Positions 1 through 9,994 of a stretch of 64,000 bases of DNA are shown piece after piece. Positions within the stretch are counted from its first letter, which is position 1; the number at the start of each line of letters is the position of its first letter. A program made the translations under genes and the position numbers. Source of the stretch: Paracoccus amoyensis (GTDB lineage Bacteria > Pseudomonadota > Alphaproteobacteria > Rhodobacterales > Rhodobacteraceae); contig NZ_JACOQL010000003.1 of the NCBI RefSeq assembly GCF_014490725.1, positions 186,001 to 250,000 of the forward strand, written 5' to 3'. The notes under the pieces were generated by a model that saw only the letters and a list, made by a program, of their open reading frames with translations, was not told where the DNA came from and did not search any database.

Positions 1-576
1 TCGGACTACGACCGCGAAAAACTGCAAGAGCGTGTGGCCAAGCTGGCTGGCGGCGTTGCCGTTATCCGCGTTGGCGGCATGACCGAAATCGAAGTGAAAG
101 AGCGTAAGGACCGCGTCGATGACGCACTGAACGCGACCCGTGCGGCCGTGCAGGAAGGCGTTGTCGTCGGTGGCGGCGTTGCACTGGTTCAGGGCGGCAA
201 GACCTTGGATGGCCTGAAGAGTGAGAACTCGGATCAGGAAGCCGGTATTGCAATCGTTCGCCGCGCCCTGGAAGCTCCGATGCGTCAGATCGCTGAAAAC
301 GCTGGTGTCGATGGCGCCGTCGTTGCAGGTAAGGTCCGCGAATCCAGCGACAAGGCATTTGGCTTTAACGCACAGACCGAAGAATATGGCGACATGTTCA
401 AGTTCGGCGTTATCGACCCGGCAAAGGTCGTGCGCACCGCGCTGGAAGATGCAGCATCGGTTGCTGGTCTGCTGATCACCACCGAAGCCATGATTGCTGA
501 AAAGCCCGAGCCTAAAGCCGCTGGCGGCGGTATGCCCGATATGGGTGGCATGGGCGGTATGGGCGGCATGATGTAA
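1..576 (+). CDS. groL: Chaperonin GroEL, C-terminal part (5' end outside window)
   Basis: This is the last 191 residues of the 60 kDa chaperonin, which forms the two-ring ATP-driven folding chamber with GroES in the cytoplasm. The frame is open from base 1, so the gene starts upstream of the window. The segment includes the GGGVALVQG stretch of the ATP-binding equatorial domain and ends in the diagnostic Gly-Gly-Met tail ([10 protein letters not shown]). No internal damage is visible. A strong hairpin terminator follows directly, so this is the distal gene of what is presumably a groES-groEL operon. Identification is secure; only the N-terminal part is missing. Confidence 0.97.
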   Translation, partial: SDYDREKLQERVAKLAGGVAVIRVGGMTEIEVKERKDRVDDALNATRAAVQEGVVVGGGVALVQGGKTLDGLKSENSDQEAGIAIVRRALEAPMRQIAENAGVDGAVVAGKVRESSDKAFGFNAQTEEYGDMFKFGVIDPAKVVRTALEDAASVAGLLITTEAMIAEKPEPKAAGGGMPDMGGMGGMGGMM

Positions 577-603
577 TCATCCCCCTGCCCCTTGGCAGAC
601 TAG

Positions 604-631
604 AAAGGGCGTCCCTTGGGGCGCCCTTTTT
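604..631 (+). terminator. Rho-independent terminator after groEL
   Basis: An 8-bp perfect stem (604-611 with 622-629) with a ten-base loop is followed by a T run. It lies 28 bases after the groEL stop. Confidence 0.85.
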
Positions 632-712
632 GATTCTCATGACGATCAGCTTGTGCAGTCCGACATTGCCGGCCTAAATTTGACAACAAGCAGGACTGGC
701 CAAGGAATCGGA

Positions 713-1708
713 ATGGGCGCACAGGACATCCCCACGACACAGCAATTGGAAAGCCGATCCCTCGGTATCGCCATGGCTGGCAATCTTGTGATGGCCGTCG
801 CAGGCGTGGTGGCGGGCTTCATGACCAATTCGAACGCCATCATCATGGATGGCCTGTTTTCCATGACCGGCTTTGCATCGGCTTTTCTTGCCCGAGGTAT
901 CAGCCGCAAGATAGAAGCGGGCCCGGATCGTCTGCGCCCCTATGGCTATGCCGCAGACGAGGCGATTTTCGTCACCTTCCGTTCGCTATCGCTTCTTGGG
1001 CTTGTTCTGTTCGCGATCACCTCGGCCGCGCGTAATATCTTCAGCTACTTGCACGGCAACACGCCAGAACCACTGAATTTTGCACCCATGACCGTCTATT
1101 TCGTGCTGATCACGGCGATCTGCTTCTGGCTGTGGTGGAGCCATTGGCAAAGCTGGATCAAAAGTGGAAAGAGCAGTGATATCCTTTTGGTGGAAAGCCG
1201 CGCGGCGGCATTTGACGGGGCGATCACGCTGGCGACCGGTATCGGAATGTTGGGCATCTATCTGCTGCGTGACGGCCCGCTGGCACCAATCGCGCCAGTC
1301 GGCGATTCGATCATCGTCATCATCTTGTGTCTGACGGCGATTGGGCAATATATCAGTGGCTTGCGGTCTGGTCTTGGCGAATTGGCCGGTGTGACTGCCG
1401 CGCCAGACATCGTGGCCCGTGCCCATCGCGCAGTGCGCCCGGCCCTGATACAGGACGGCGGCAGGCTAACAGATCTGTCGGTGACCAAAAGCGGGCGCAG
1501 CTATTACGTCAGCGTCTATTACGATCCGCTACGCCCGATGGCTGCCGCAGAAGTCGACACACTCAATTTGCAACTGATCTACGATATGCGCGCCGCTTTA
1601 CCGGGGTCGGATGTGCTACTGGTCATCTCAACCTATCCACGCCGCTGGCCCGACGCGGTCAACCCCTTCAAAACGCAGCCTGACAATCCATCCATCAAAG
1701 AGGCGTAA
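713..1708 (+). CDS. Cation diffusion facilitator (CDF) family transporter
   Basis: A 331-residue inner-membrane protein with about six hydrophobic segments and a C-terminal soluble domain (from about residue 230), as in CDF metal/proton antiporters. The second segment carries NSNAIIMDGLFSM, resembling the metal-site helix of the family. The ATG at 713 is preferred over an upstream GTG at 653 because AAGGA sits six bases before it. In the fifth segment the usual partner motif reads RAAAFDGA, so the acidic/His pattern differs from the zinc-type HxxxD arrangement and the substrate cannot be named. The gene stands alone between the groEL terminator and a convergent GFA gene, overlapping that gene's 3' end by 14 bases. 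Confidence 0.75.
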   Translation: MGAQDIPTTQQLESRSLGIAMAGNLVMAVAGVVAGFMTNSNAIIMDGLFSMTGFASAFLARGISRKIEAGPDRLRPYGYAADEAIFVTFRSLSLLGLVLFAITSAARNIFSYLHGNTPEPLNFAPMTVYFVLITAICFWLWWSHWQSWIKSGKSSDILLVESRAAAFDGAITLATGIGMLGIYLLRDGPLAPIAPVGDSIIVIILCLTAIGQYISGLRSGLGELAGVTAAPDIVARAHRAVRPALIQDGGRLTDLSVTKSGRSYYVSVYYDPLRPMAAAEVDTLNLQLIYDMRAALPGSDVLLVISTYPRRWPDAVNPFKTQPDNPSIKEA

Positions 1709-2105
1709 ATCGCAGCACACCGACCCGTCGATCGGCAAAGCCGTCATTGGGATGATGGACGCCGTCATTCACGATGATCTCGGCAAAGTCGAATGGGCTG
1801 ATCCCTTCGATGCAGGCCACATTAACGCCAAATTCGTTCGGGTTCGAGCGGCGCTGATGATGGGTATAGATGCCGCATGTCCTGCAAAAATAATGCTTCG
1901 CAACACCCGTCCCGAATTGATACAGCGTCAGGTTATCTTCCCCCGCCAAGAATTCGATGCCGTCCAATGGTGCCGATACAGCAATTGCCCCACGCATCCG
2001 ACATAGCGAGCATGAACAGCGTCGGGCGGTATTGAATTCATCCGTCAGCCGAACGCGAAACTGAACGGTTCCACAATGGCAGGCAGCATTATGGCCAACT
2101 GGCAT
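1695..2105 (-). CDS. GFA-family (CENP-V/GFA fold) zinc protein
   Basis: A 136-residue protein with the cysteine pattern of the glutathione-dependent formaldehyde-activating (GFA) fold: CHC at residues 9-11, a CSCSLC cluster at 30-35 and CRTC at 74-77, which normally bind two zinc ions. The start at 2105 is chosen because GAGGAG lies just upstream; the longer in-frame extension to 2195 is Arg/Cys-rich and runs into ppx. True formaldehyde:glutathione activity is shown for few members, so the biochemical role is open. It follows ppx on the same strand and may be the last gene of that transcript. Confidence 0.8.
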   Translation of the reverse strand: MPVGHNAACHCGTVQFRVRLTDEFNTARRCSCSLCRMRGAIAVSAPLDGIEFLAGEDNLTLYQFGTGVAKHYFCRTCGIYTHHQRRSNPNEFGVNVACIEGISPFDFAEIIVNDGVHHPNDGFADRRVGVLRFTPL

Positions 2106-2172
2106 GACATGCTCCTCAATTTCCTGAGGCAAGCATGAGGGATCAGTCATTGAAGTGCAAGTTCTGCGCCGC

Positions 2173-3708
2173 CTACAGCACCACCGGCTCGACATCCATG
2201 GCCTTGCACAGGGATTGAAAGCGCGCCTGGGCGACCTCTCCCATCAGTTGACGGCCGGTTTTGGTCAGCTTCAACTGCAATTGTTTCTTGTCGGGGAAAT
2301 AGCGCAGTGTGCCTGCATCCGACGGATCGTCAATGGCGAACATTGCGCCGAAACGCATCGCCTTGCCCAGAATTTCGGCATCCCGGATCTCTTCGTCTGT
2401 CAGCAGCTTGAACAGCGGCTCCATCGGTGAGTTCGAGCGGCTGTTCTTATAGCGGTGTAGCAAGGCCAGCCCCAGAAAGACCCGTTCGGGATGGCTGAGC
2501 GCCGCCATGTTTGCGCGGGTCACATTGTCGAAGCAGGCCTCGGCACGATAATCGGGATGCGCGCGCCAGGTGGTATCATGCAGCAGGCAGGCCGCATGGA
2601 TCAGCCGTTCTCTCTCGGGGGTCGCATCGGCAAAGATCGGTTCCAGAAACTGATAAAGCTTTTTGCCGAACCCCGGAATTCGCGCCATCTGGCGTTCGGT
2701 GAACCGCGCAGCCTCGATCAGCGGGTCACGCTTGCGAAGGCTGTCTGACATATGCTCATACAGCAGACCCTCGCGGATACCATAGCTGGAAACGGCAAGT
2801 TCCTTTGGCTTGAAAGTATCGACCAGCTGCTCCAGCACCAACGAGGCCAAGGGCAGCAGTTCCATCCGCGACGATGAAATGCCGACCTTGGCGCGCAGCT
2901 CATTTATGTCGTGATCGTTGATCCATTTCACCGTGTCATGCACGGCTTCGGGTGTCATGCGGTATTCGTGCAGAACGGTCATCGGGTATTTGGCCCGCTC
3001 CATGTCCAGTCGCGCAATGGCCCGCCACGATCCGCCGACCAGATAAATCCTGTCATGATCGGTGCCCATCTTGGCGGCAAGTTCGCCCATAATCTTGCGG
3101 ATGTGTTTGATCACACCTTCTTTTCCGCCCTTGATCTGTTGCAGGCGGAACGGCCCCAATTGCGAGGTCACGCGGCGACCGATATTACCCTCGCCATCCA
3201 GTTCGGCCAGTTCCATCGAGTTGCCGCCGATGTCGCACACCAACCCCTTGGCATCCGGCCAGCCCAACAGCACCCCCTGTGCGGATAACCGTGCCTCTTC
3301 CTCACCATCAATGACATGCAGCTTCAGACCAGTTTCCCGTTCGACCCGGTCCTGAAAGGCAGGGCCATCCTCTGCTTCGCGCACGGCGGCGGTCGCGACA
3401 CAGGTCAGTGGTTCTATATCCATGCCTTTGGCCAGCGCGGCAAAGCGTGCAAGGGCGGCAAAACCGCGTTCGGCACCCTCGGGGTTCAGCTTGCCGGTTT
3501 CGGCCATCTTGGCGCCCAGTCCGGCCATCACCTTTTCGTTGTAGAAATAGGCCGGCGATCTGGCTGCACCATCGAAAACCACCAAACGGATCGAGTTCGA
3601 CCCCACGTCGACCACACCGACCCTCGACAAGGCGCGTTTTGGCAGCTTTTCGAACATTTTACCGAGATGTTCGATATTCTTGCCGCTGGACGTTTGCACG
3701 TTGTTCAT
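2173..3708 (-). CDS. ppx: Exopolyphosphatase / guanosine pentaphosphatase (Ppx/GppA)
   Basis: A 511-residue member of the Ppx/GppA family, which releases phosphate from polyphosphate ends or hydrolyses pppGpp. The actin-like ATPase motif VVDVGSNSIRLVVFDG is near residue 35 and a second phosphate loop reads LVCDIGGNSMEL. The C-terminal half has HD-like features (HAACLLHDTTW). The start at 3708 has GGAGG five bases upstream; ATG 3720 lies inside that ribosome-binding site. It follows ppk on the same strand with a gap of 55 bases, so synthesis and breakdown of polyphosphate are encoded together. Ppx versus GppA cannot be separated from sequence alone, but the pairing with ppk favours Ppx. Confidence 0.93.
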   Translation of the reverse strand: MNNVQTSSGKNIEHLGKMFEKLPKRALSRVGVVDVGSNSIRLVVFDGAARSPAYFYNEKVMAGLGAKMAETGKLNPEGAERGFAALARFAALAKGMDIEPLTCVATAAVREAEDGPAFQDRVERETGLKLHVIDGEEEARLSAQGVLLGWPDAKGLVCDIGGNSMELAELDGEGNIGRRVTSQLGPFRLQQIKGGKEGVIKHIRKIMGELAAKMGTDHDRIYLVGGSWRAIARLDMERAKYPMTVLHEYRMTPEAVHDTVKWINDHDINELRAKVGISSSRMELLPLASLVLEQLVDTFKPKELAVSSYGIREGLLYEHMSDSLRKRDPLIEAARFTERQMARIPGFGKKLYQFLEPIFADATPERERLIHAACLLHDTTWRAHPDYRAEACFDNVTRANMAALSHPERVFLGLALLHRYKNSRSNSPMEPLFKLLTDEEIRDAEILGKAMRFGAMFAIDDPSDAGTLRYFPDKKQLQLKLTKTGRQLMGEVAQARFQSLCKAMDVEPVVL

Positions 3709-3763
3709 CGCTGCCTCCATGCTGGCGCATCGGGACCGTTAATGGCCCGTGTTCCGCCGTTGG

Positions 3764-5929
3764 TCAATCGGAAGAATGGGCCAGTTCCGGAACATCCCTT
3801 GCCCGCGCCTTACCTCGGCCCGACAGTGACGGGTTTTCCATGAAGAAACGGTGACAGTTGAATAGATCATCATTATCTTCAGGGAGATAGCGGACAAACC
3901 TGCCATTGGGTTGCAACAGCCAGCTTTGCGCTTCATCGGCCATATTCGCCGCCATGACCTGACTGACGATCTGCGCCTTGACGGTTTCATTCATGCATTC
4001 GACCAGCGTTTCCACCCGCCGCGACAGGTTGCGGTCCATCCAGTCGGCCGAACTCAGAAAGACGCGCGCCTTTTTGGATGGCAGTTCACTGCCATTTCCG
4101 AAACAGACGATACGTGAGTGTTCCAGATAACGGCCAATGATGGATTTCACACGAATATTTTCTGACAATCCCTTGATACCGGGGCGTATTCCGCAAATTC
4201 CACGCACGACAAGACTGATTTTCACGCCCGCCGCACTGGCGGCATAAAGTGCCTCGATTACGTCTTTTTCGATCAGCGAATTCATCTTGGCCCAGATCGT
4301 TGCCGGGCGACCCTCGCGGGCATGCTCAGCCTCTTTCGCGATCAGCGAGAGCAGCTTTTCTTTAAGATCAATGGGCGAGATCGAGATGTTTTCCAATCCG
4401 GCAGGCTGCACATAGCCCGAAAGGAAATTGAATACCTTCGTCGCATCGCGCCCCAGGGACCGGTCGCATGTAAAAAGCGACAGATCGGTATAAACACGCG
4501 CGGTGATCGGGTGGTAATTACCGGTGCCGTAATGGGTATAGGTGACCAGATTGTCCCCCTCTCGCCGCACAACGGTGCTGATTTTGGCGTGCGTTTTATA
4601 GTTGACGAAGCCATAGACCACATGGGCACCGGACCGTTCCAGACGGCGTGATTGCCGGATATTTGCCGCCTCATCAAAACGCGCCTTCAATTCGACCAGC
4701 GCCGTGACTGATTTGCCTGCCTCGGCCGCTTCGCACAGCGCTTCGACGATCGGACTGTCGCGACTGGTGCGATACAGGGTCTGTTTTATGGCCAGAACGT
4801 CGGGATCGCGGGCGGCCTGTTGCAGAAAGCGCACGACCATGTCAAAGGTTTCATAGGGATGATGCAGCAGCATGTCTTTTTGCCGGATCGCGGCGAACAT
4901 ATCGCCGCCATGATCCTGAACCCGTTCGGGAACACGCGGGGTGAAGGATGGCCAAAGCAGATCGCGGCGGCTATCCAGAACCAGTTCGTTCAGATCAGCC
5001 ATGCCAAGCAAGCCTTTGACGTCAATGACCTCGTCGGGGCTGACGTCAAGCTCTTCCATGATCAGACGGCGCAATTGTTTGGGGGCGCCCGCCGTAATTT
5101 TCATGCGAATAACGCTGCCACGGCGACGGCGCTTCAGGGCCGTTTCAAATTCACGGACCAGATCTTCTGCTTCTTCCTCGACCTCAAGATCGCTGTCGCG
5201 CAGCACACGAAATGCGCAGTGACCGATATCGCGATAGCCCGGAAACAAGCTGGACAGATGCATCAGAAGCAGATCTTCCAGCGGCAGAAAGCGCTGTCCG
5301 CCCGGCAAGGGCACAAAGCGGCGAAGCTGTGCCGGAATCGGCAACAGCGCCTGCATCTGTCGACCATCCATATCACGCGCCAGTTCCAGCGCCAGCGAAA
5401 ACCCCGCATTCGGGATGAAGGGGAACGGATGGGCGGGATCAATCGCCAAAGGCGACAGAACCGGGAACACCCTGTTTTGGAAATAGTCGTGCAGGAATTC
5501 CTGATCCGCCTCGGTCAGGCGATCACGCGGCAGAATCACGATGCCTTCGGCCTCCATCTCATGGCGCAGATGGTCCCAGACGGCTTGCTGCGCGCTCATC
5601 AGATGGCGAGCATCGGTGTTGATCAATGACAATTGCTCGGCCGGAGAGCGGCCATCGTCCGAGGGGGTCGAACTGCCTTCACGCATCAATTCGCGCAGGC
5701 CAGCCACACGGACTGTGTAAAATTCATCAAGATTTGTCGCGCTGATCGAGATGAAGCGCAGTCGTTCCAACAACGGGACACGCTGATTTCGCGCCTCATC
5801 CAGCACGCGCCAGTTAAAGCTGAGCCAGCTTAACTCTCGGTTAAAAAACCTTTCGGCGTCTTCGGGTGGGCCATCGGGAAGCTCAAGCGGTTCAGGGAAC
5901 GGGGTGCGCAAAAAATCGGCTTGGGTCAT
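3764..5929 (-). CDS. ppk: Polyphosphate kinase 1
   Basis: A 721-residue PPK1, the membrane-associated enzyme that reversibly polymerises the gamma-phosphate of ATP into polyphosphate. The N-terminal domain begins FFNRELSWLSFNWRVL. The phospholipase-D-like C1 and C2 domains carry the two conserved histidine regions HYGTGNYH (autophosphorylated His) and LEHSRIVCFGNG. Length is normal for the family. It sits between hda and ppx on the minus strand with short gaps, giving an apparent hda-ppk-ppx transcript, an order I recall as common in Rhodobacterales. No damage is seen. Confidence 0.97.
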   Translation of the reverse strand: MTQADFLRTPFPEPLELPDGPPEDAERFFNRELSWLSFNWRVLDEARNQRVPLLERLRFISISATNLDEFYTVRVAGLRELMREGSSTPSDDGRSPAEQLSLINTDARHLMSAQQAVWDHLRHEMEAEGIVILPRDRLTEADQEFLHDYFQNRVFPVLSPLAIDPAHPFPFIPNAGFSLALELARDMDGRQMQALLPIPAQLRRFVPLPGGQRFLPLEDLLLMHLSSLFPGYRDIGHCAFRVLRDSDLEVEEEAEDLVREFETALKRRRRGSVIRMKITAGAPKQLRRLIMEELDVSPDEVIDVKGLLGMADLNELVLDSRRDLLWPSFTPRVPERVQDHGGDMFAAIRQKDMLLHHPYETFDMVVRFLQQAARDPDVLAIKQTLYRTSRDSPIVEALCEAAEAGKSVTALVELKARFDEAANIRQSRRLERSGAHVVYGFVNYKTHAKISTVVRREGDNLVTYTHYGTGNYHPITARVYTDLSLFTCDRSLGRDATKVFNFLSGYVQPAGLENISISPIDLKEKLLSLIAKEAEHAREGRPATIWAKMNSLIEKDVIEALYAASAAGVKISLVVRGICGIRPGIKGLSENIRVKSIIGRYLEHSRIVCFGNGSELPSKKARVFLSSADWMDRNLSRRVETLVECMNETVKAQIVSQVMAANMADEAQSWLLQPNGRFVRYLPEDNDDLFNCHRFFMENPSLSGRGKARARDVPELAHSSD

Positions 5930-5959
5930 AGCTTTACAAATCGGGGCTGTTTGACCGGA

Positions 5960-6658
5960 TCATGCGCCAGCAATTGACAGATTGTCCAGCAATTCGGCCG
6001 CTAAACGACGTGTTATCGGGCGCTTACCGGCCATTGCGGTTCTGTCCAGCGCAATGACCAGACGCCGGGCCAGGCCAAGATCACGGTCCATGCGCAAAAC
6101 CAGCCATTCGATCAATTCGGCTGATACTGCCTGCTGCCGGTCAGCAAACAGCTTGACCAGCACGGCAGCCAGTAAAGGTTCATCCGGCGAACCAAGCCGC
6201 ACCAGCGGCATTGCCTGCATCCGGCTACGCAGATCCGGTAACACCAGCTCCCAGTCACGCGGCGGCGTCCGGGCCGTCAACAGCATCAGGCAATCGCGCG
6301 CACCACAAAGGTTCCACAGATGGAACAGTGTCTGTTCTGCCCCTGCTGCGCGTCCGGTCCGGTCCGCATCCTCGATCACCAATGCGCCATCCTGAACCGC
6401 CAGTTGGTCGGCCATGTCGGGGCGCAAACCAGATGCCTTGACCCGCCGCGCACCGTTTTCGGCAGCCCAGAACGCCGCCATATGGGTTTTGCCCGCCCCC
6501 TCCGGGCCAACCAGCAACATCCGGCCCTGAGGCCATTCCTGCGGTGCATCCAGCATCACCAGCGCCTGCATATTGGCCTGCGCAGGCAAAAAATCCGCCC
6601 GCGAATGTGCGGGCGGCGTTGTCAGGTCCAGTGTCAGTTGACGGGAAGCTCCGACCAT
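5960..6658 (-). CDS. hda: HdaA-like DnaA paralogue (regulatory inactivation of DnaA)
   Basis: A 232-residue AAA+ protein resembling DnaA domain III without the DNA-binding domain IV. An RQLTLDL stretch at residues 6-12 fits the beta-clamp-binding peptide of Hda proteins. Walker A is GPEGAGKT (51-58) and Walker B is ALVIEDAD (92-99). Hda bound to the sliding clamp stimulates ATP hydrolysis by DnaA and so limits re-initiation; in Caulobacter the orthologue is HdaA. The start codon abuts the stop of the upstream PerM-like gene with no spacing, so the two are translationally linked. Function is inferred from family and domain layout. Confidence 0.85.
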   Translation of the reverse strand: MVGASRQLTLDLTTPPAHSRADFLPAQANMQALVMLDAPQEWPQGRMLLVGPEGAGKTHMAAFWAAENGARRVKASGLRPDMADQLAVQDGALVIEDADRTGRAAGAEQTLFHLWNLCGARDCLMLLTARTPPRDWELVLPDLRSRMQAMPLVRLGSPDEPLLAAVLVKLFADRQQAVSAELIEWLVLRMDRDLGLARRLVIALDRTAMAGKRPITRRLAAELLDNLSIAGA

Positions 6659-7867
6659 CTATTCGGGTGACCTGCGATCATGTTCTTCCGGCATCGTTTG
6701 CAACATGCCCTGGGCGCGCTCGCGATCCGCGGACCATCGCGCGTTGCGGATCTGAGTTTCGACCGTGCCGCGTGGAACAACCTCGACCAACATCGGCTGA
6801 CCCGGTTCTGGCGGCAAGGCCTGTCCGGTATAAAGCGCACTTTCGCGGTATCGTTCGACCATGAAACGGGTCAGGACACCCAAAGTCGCCGCCAGCGGCA
6901 CCGCCGCGACCATCCCGACAAAACCGAAAAGCACACCAAAGACAGACAAGGCCAGCAGCAACCAGACCGGATGCAGGCCGACACTGCCGCCGACGATCTT
7001 GGGTTGCAGATAATTCCCTTCGACGACCTGTCCAGTCACGAAGATTGCCGCCACCGCCGCTATCCACACCGGGTCGCCCCAGAAGCTGAACAACGCCACG
7101 CCGATGGCCGTCACACCGCCGATCAGCACGCCGACGTAAGGGATGAACGACAACACTGCCGCCATGATGCCGATGAAAAAACCAAAAGGCAGGCCGACCA
7201 GCATCAGCATAATCGAATACCATGTGCCAAGGATCAGGATCACCAGCCCCTGACCGCGCACGAAGCCCGACAGCGCCTGATCGATCTCGCGGGCAAGGCG
7301 GCGGATCGTGCTTGCATGCTCACGCGGCAACAGGTGGTCGACTTCGGCAACCATCCGGTCCCAGTCAAGCAGCAGATAGAAGGCCACGACCGGCACGATG
7401 ACCAGCAGGGCAACCACGCTGATCATTCCGCCAACCGACGACATCACCGTTTGAGCGACATTGCTCCATTGTTCTCGAAACGCGTCGCTCAACTCTGTCA
7501 GGGCCTGGTCCCAATTCCCGCCTTCGGGCAGCAATTGGGGGAAACGGGCGGACAGAATGTCTTGCGCCTTCTGGAACATCTCGGGCGCCGTTTCCACCAG
7601 CGATGTCGCCTGTCGCACCAGAATCGGCACAACCAACAAGACGATCGTGACCAGTAGCAGAACCGCAATGGCACTGATGGTGACCACTGACATCGTCCGC
7701 GACAGCCCTGCCCTTTCAAGCCGGTCAGCCACCGGGTCCAGCAGATAGGCGACCCCGGCCCCAAGGATAAATGGCAGGATCGCCTGTCCCAGCAACCACA
7801 TCGTCGCGAACAGCAGTGCGGCGGCGACGCCCCACCAGACTATCTGTTTTTGGACAGGAATCCGCAT
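6659..7867 (-). CDS. AI-2E/PerM family membrane transporter
   Basis: A 402-residue polytopic inner-membrane protein of the AI-2 exporter (PerM/TqsA) family, with N-terminal paired helices, a soluble middle segment and a block of C-terminal helices ending in a polar tail. Hydrophobic segments include the first 30 residues and stretches such as VVTISAIAVLLLVTIVLLVV. The start at 7867 has GGGAG upstream; a longer reading frame to 8098 overlaps the divergent proS and is rejected. The substrate is not predictable: family members have been linked to autoinducer-2 export or Na+/H+ exchange. It is the first gene of the leftward group that continues into hda. Confidence 0.85.
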   Translation of the reverse strand: MRIPVQKQIVWWGVAAALLFATMWLLGQAILPFILGAGVAYLLDPVADRLERAGLSRTMSVVTISAIAVLLLVTIVLLVVPILVRQATSLVETAPEMFQKAQDILSARFPQLLPEGGNWDQALTELSDAFREQWSNVAQTVMSSVGGMISVVALLVIVPVVAFYLLLDWDRMVAEVDHLLPREHASTIRRLAREIDQALSGFVRGQGLVILILGTWYSIMLMLVGLPFGFFIGIMAAVLSFIPYVGVLIGGVTAIGVALFSFWGDPVWIAAVAAIFVTGQVVEGNYLQPKIVGGSVGLHPVWLLLALSVFGVLFGFVGMVAAVPLAATLGVLTRFMVERYRESALYTGQALPPEPGQPMLVEVVPRGTVETQIRNARWSADRERAQGMLQTMPEEHDRRSPE

Positions 7868-8029
7868 CACTAACTCCCAGGACGAAATGTCGGTGCAATT
7901 TGACCGTCCTGCGCGTTGGTTGCAAGGCATAGCGGCAAAGGCTGCGGCATCATCCGGCACAGGTTCTTGGCATTGGCGACCTGATCCGGTATCGCTGCAA
8001 CCCAGCATTCCGTTGTAAGGATCCCGCAT

Positions 8030-9391
8030 ATGCGTCTGTCGCGCTACTTCCTGCCCGTGTTGAAGGAAGACCCCAAAGAAGCCCAGATCGTCAGCCACCG
8101 TCTGATGCTGCGTGCCGGCATGATCAAACAGCAGGCGGCGGGTATCTATTCATGGCTGCCGCTGGGCTACAAGGTGCTGAAACGCATCGAGCAGATCGTG
8201 CATGAGGAACAACAGCGCGCGGGTCATGTTCCCTTGCTGATGCCCACCCTGCAATCGGCGGATCTGTGGCGCGAAAGCGGCCGCTATGACGATTACGGCG
8301 AGGAAATGCTGCGCATCAAGGATCGCCACAAGCGTGACCTGCTTTATGGCCCCACCAACGAAGAGATGATCACCGACATCTTCCGCAGCAACGTCAGCAG
8401 TTACAAGGATTTGCCGCTGACGCTGTATCATATCCAGTGGAAATTCCGCGACGAGATCCGCCCGCGCTTTGGCGTCATGCGCGGCCGCGAGTTCCTGATG
8501 AAGGACGGCTATAACTTCGACCTGACCAAGGAAGACGCGCTGCATGCCTATAACCGGCATCTGGTCAGCTATCTGCGCACCTATGAGCGCATGGGCCTGC
8601 AAGCCATTCCGATGCGCGCCGATGGCGGCCCGATTGGCGGCGATTATACGCATGAATTTCTGGTTCTGGCCGAAACCGGCGAATCAGAGGTTTTCTATGA
8701 CAGCCAGATTACCGATCTGACCTTTGGCGACCGTCAGATCAACTACGACAGCGTCGAAGAATGTCAGGCCGTGCTGGAGGAATTCACCAGCCGCTATGCC
8801 CGCACTGATGAAACCCATGACGAAGCCGTCTTCGCCCAGATCCCCGAAGAACGCCGCCGCACCGCGCGCGGGATCGAAGTGGGCCAGATCTTCTATTTCG
8901 GCACCAAATATTCCGAACCGATGGGCGCGACGGTTGTCGGCCCCGATGGCAACCGCGTGCCTGTCCATATGGGCAGCCATGGCATCGGCGTTTCCCGCCT
9001 GCTGGGTGCCATCATCGAAGCAAACCACGACGACAAGGGCATCATCTGGCCCGAGGGCGTGACCCCCTTCCATGTCGGTATCGTCAACCTGAAACAGGGC
9101 GACGTATCGACCGACAGCGCCTGCGAAGCCATCTATAACGAGTTGCGCACGCGCGGTATGGACCCGCTTTACGATGACCGCGACGAACGCGCGGGTGCGA
9201 AATTCGCGACGATGGATCTGATCGGTCTGCCCTGGCGCATCACGGTCGGACCGCGCGGCCTTGCCAATAACAAGGTTGAACTGACCGACCGGCGTAGCGG
9301 CGAAAGCCAAGAGCTGTCCCCGCAAGAGGCGGTTGAGCGTCTCAGCAAAATCTATCAGCCGATCTTCGCCTTGTCGGCACCCACGGCATGA
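8030..9391 (+). CDS. proS: Prolyl-tRNA synthetase, short alphaproteobacterial form
   Basis: A 453-residue class II synthetase that charges tRNA-Pro. The N-terminal [14 protein letters not shown] and the catalytic stretches with [12 protein letters not shown] and [22 protein letters not shown] are typical of bacterial ProRS, followed by a C-terminal anticodon-binding domain (from about residue 345). The roughly 180-residue INS editing domain of long bacterial ProRS is absent, as is usual in alphaproteobacteria, where a free-standing ProXp-type protein removes mischarged alanine. It is divergent from the PerM-like gene and overlaps the following DUF2937 gene by four bases, so they are probably co-translated. 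Confidence 0.97.
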   Translation: MRLSRYFLPVLKEDPKEAQIVSHRLMLRAGMIKQQAAGIYSWLPLGYKVLKRIEQIVHEEQQRAGHVPLLMPTLQSADLWRESGRYDDYGEEMLRIKDRHKRDLLYGPTNEEMITDIFRSNVSSYKDLPLTLYHIQWKFRDEIRPRFGVMRGREFLMKDGYNFDLTKEDALHAYNRHLVSYLRTYERMGLQAIPMRADGGPIGGDYTHEFLVLAETGESEVFYDSQITDLTFGDRQINYDSVEECQAVLEEFTSRYARTDETHDEAVFAQIPEERRRTARGIEVGQIFYFGTKYSEPMGATVVGPDGNRVPVHMGSHGIGVSRLLGAIIEANHDDKGIIWPEGVTPFHVGIVNLKQGDVSTDSACEAIYNELRTRGMDPLYDDRDERAGAKFATMDLIGLPWRITVGPRGLANNKVELTDRRSGESQELSPQEAVERLSKIYQPIFALSAPTA

Positions 9392-9879
9392 TGGGGTTTC
9401 TGCGGCTGACAGTGGCGCTGATTTGCGCCATCTGCCTGTCCCAATTCCCGGCCTTTTCAGACCAGTATGTTCAAAGGCTGGGCGGCCAGGTCGACAGCCT
9501 GACCCGTGTGGCATCCGAATTTGATGCCAGCGCACGCCGCGCCGACATGACACGCGAACAGGCGCTGGCGGATCTTTCCGGCAGCAATTTCCGTGACGCG
9601 CATCAGGCGGATATGCGCAGCACATTTGCACGGTTGGAACATGCTGAAAGCGACCTGGCAATGTTGCGGCTTGCTTCACCGCTGGAACGAATGGCGCTGC
9701 CGCATCGCCTGCGTGACACCGAAACCCTGACCGCAACCTGGGGCGATTTCCGGCCAGCCATTCCGGTAACTGCTGCGGGCCTTTGGGCGGCGGGAATCGG
9801 CTTTGCCTTGGGCTGGATGGCGATGACACTGCTGGGCTTTCTGTTCCGACGACGCCCAGAGCCTGTCGGATGGCGCTAA
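9388..9879 (+). CDS. DUF2937 family membrane protein
   Basis: A 163-residue protein with an N-terminal hydrophobic segment (about 4-20), a helical periplasmic region containing [12 protein letters not shown], and a second membrane segment near residues 130-152, ending in a short basic tail. This matches my recollection of DUF2937, an uncharacterised proteobacterial family with the SQFP...YVQRLGG signature. The ATG overlaps the end of proS (ATGA), so expression is tied to it. No function can be assigned. Confidence 0.75.
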   Translation: MMGFLRLTVALICAICLSQFPAFSDQYVQRLGGQVDSLTRVASEFDASARRADMTREQALADLSGSNFRDAHQADMRSTFARLEHAESDLAMLRLASPLERMALPHRLRDTETLTATWGDFRPAIPVTAAGLWAAGIGFALGWMAMTLLGFLFRRRPEPVGWR

Positions 9880-9994
9880 CACCTGAAAACTTGACGCAAG
9901 AGGCAGGTTCCGCCTGCGACAACATGCTTTCCTTTTAAGCACGGCGCTTCTAACCTGCCGCGCAGGACACAGTTCCAACTGGGAGACTAAAAGA

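Noticed and set aside
8684..9925. 413-residue leftward ORF opposite proS and DUF2937
   Set aside because: Spans two intact rightward genes with short overlap; not plausible.
9888..9960. Possible sigma-70 promoter and dyad before the binding-protein gene
   Set aside because: TTGACG is present, but no convincing -10 lies at the right spacing.
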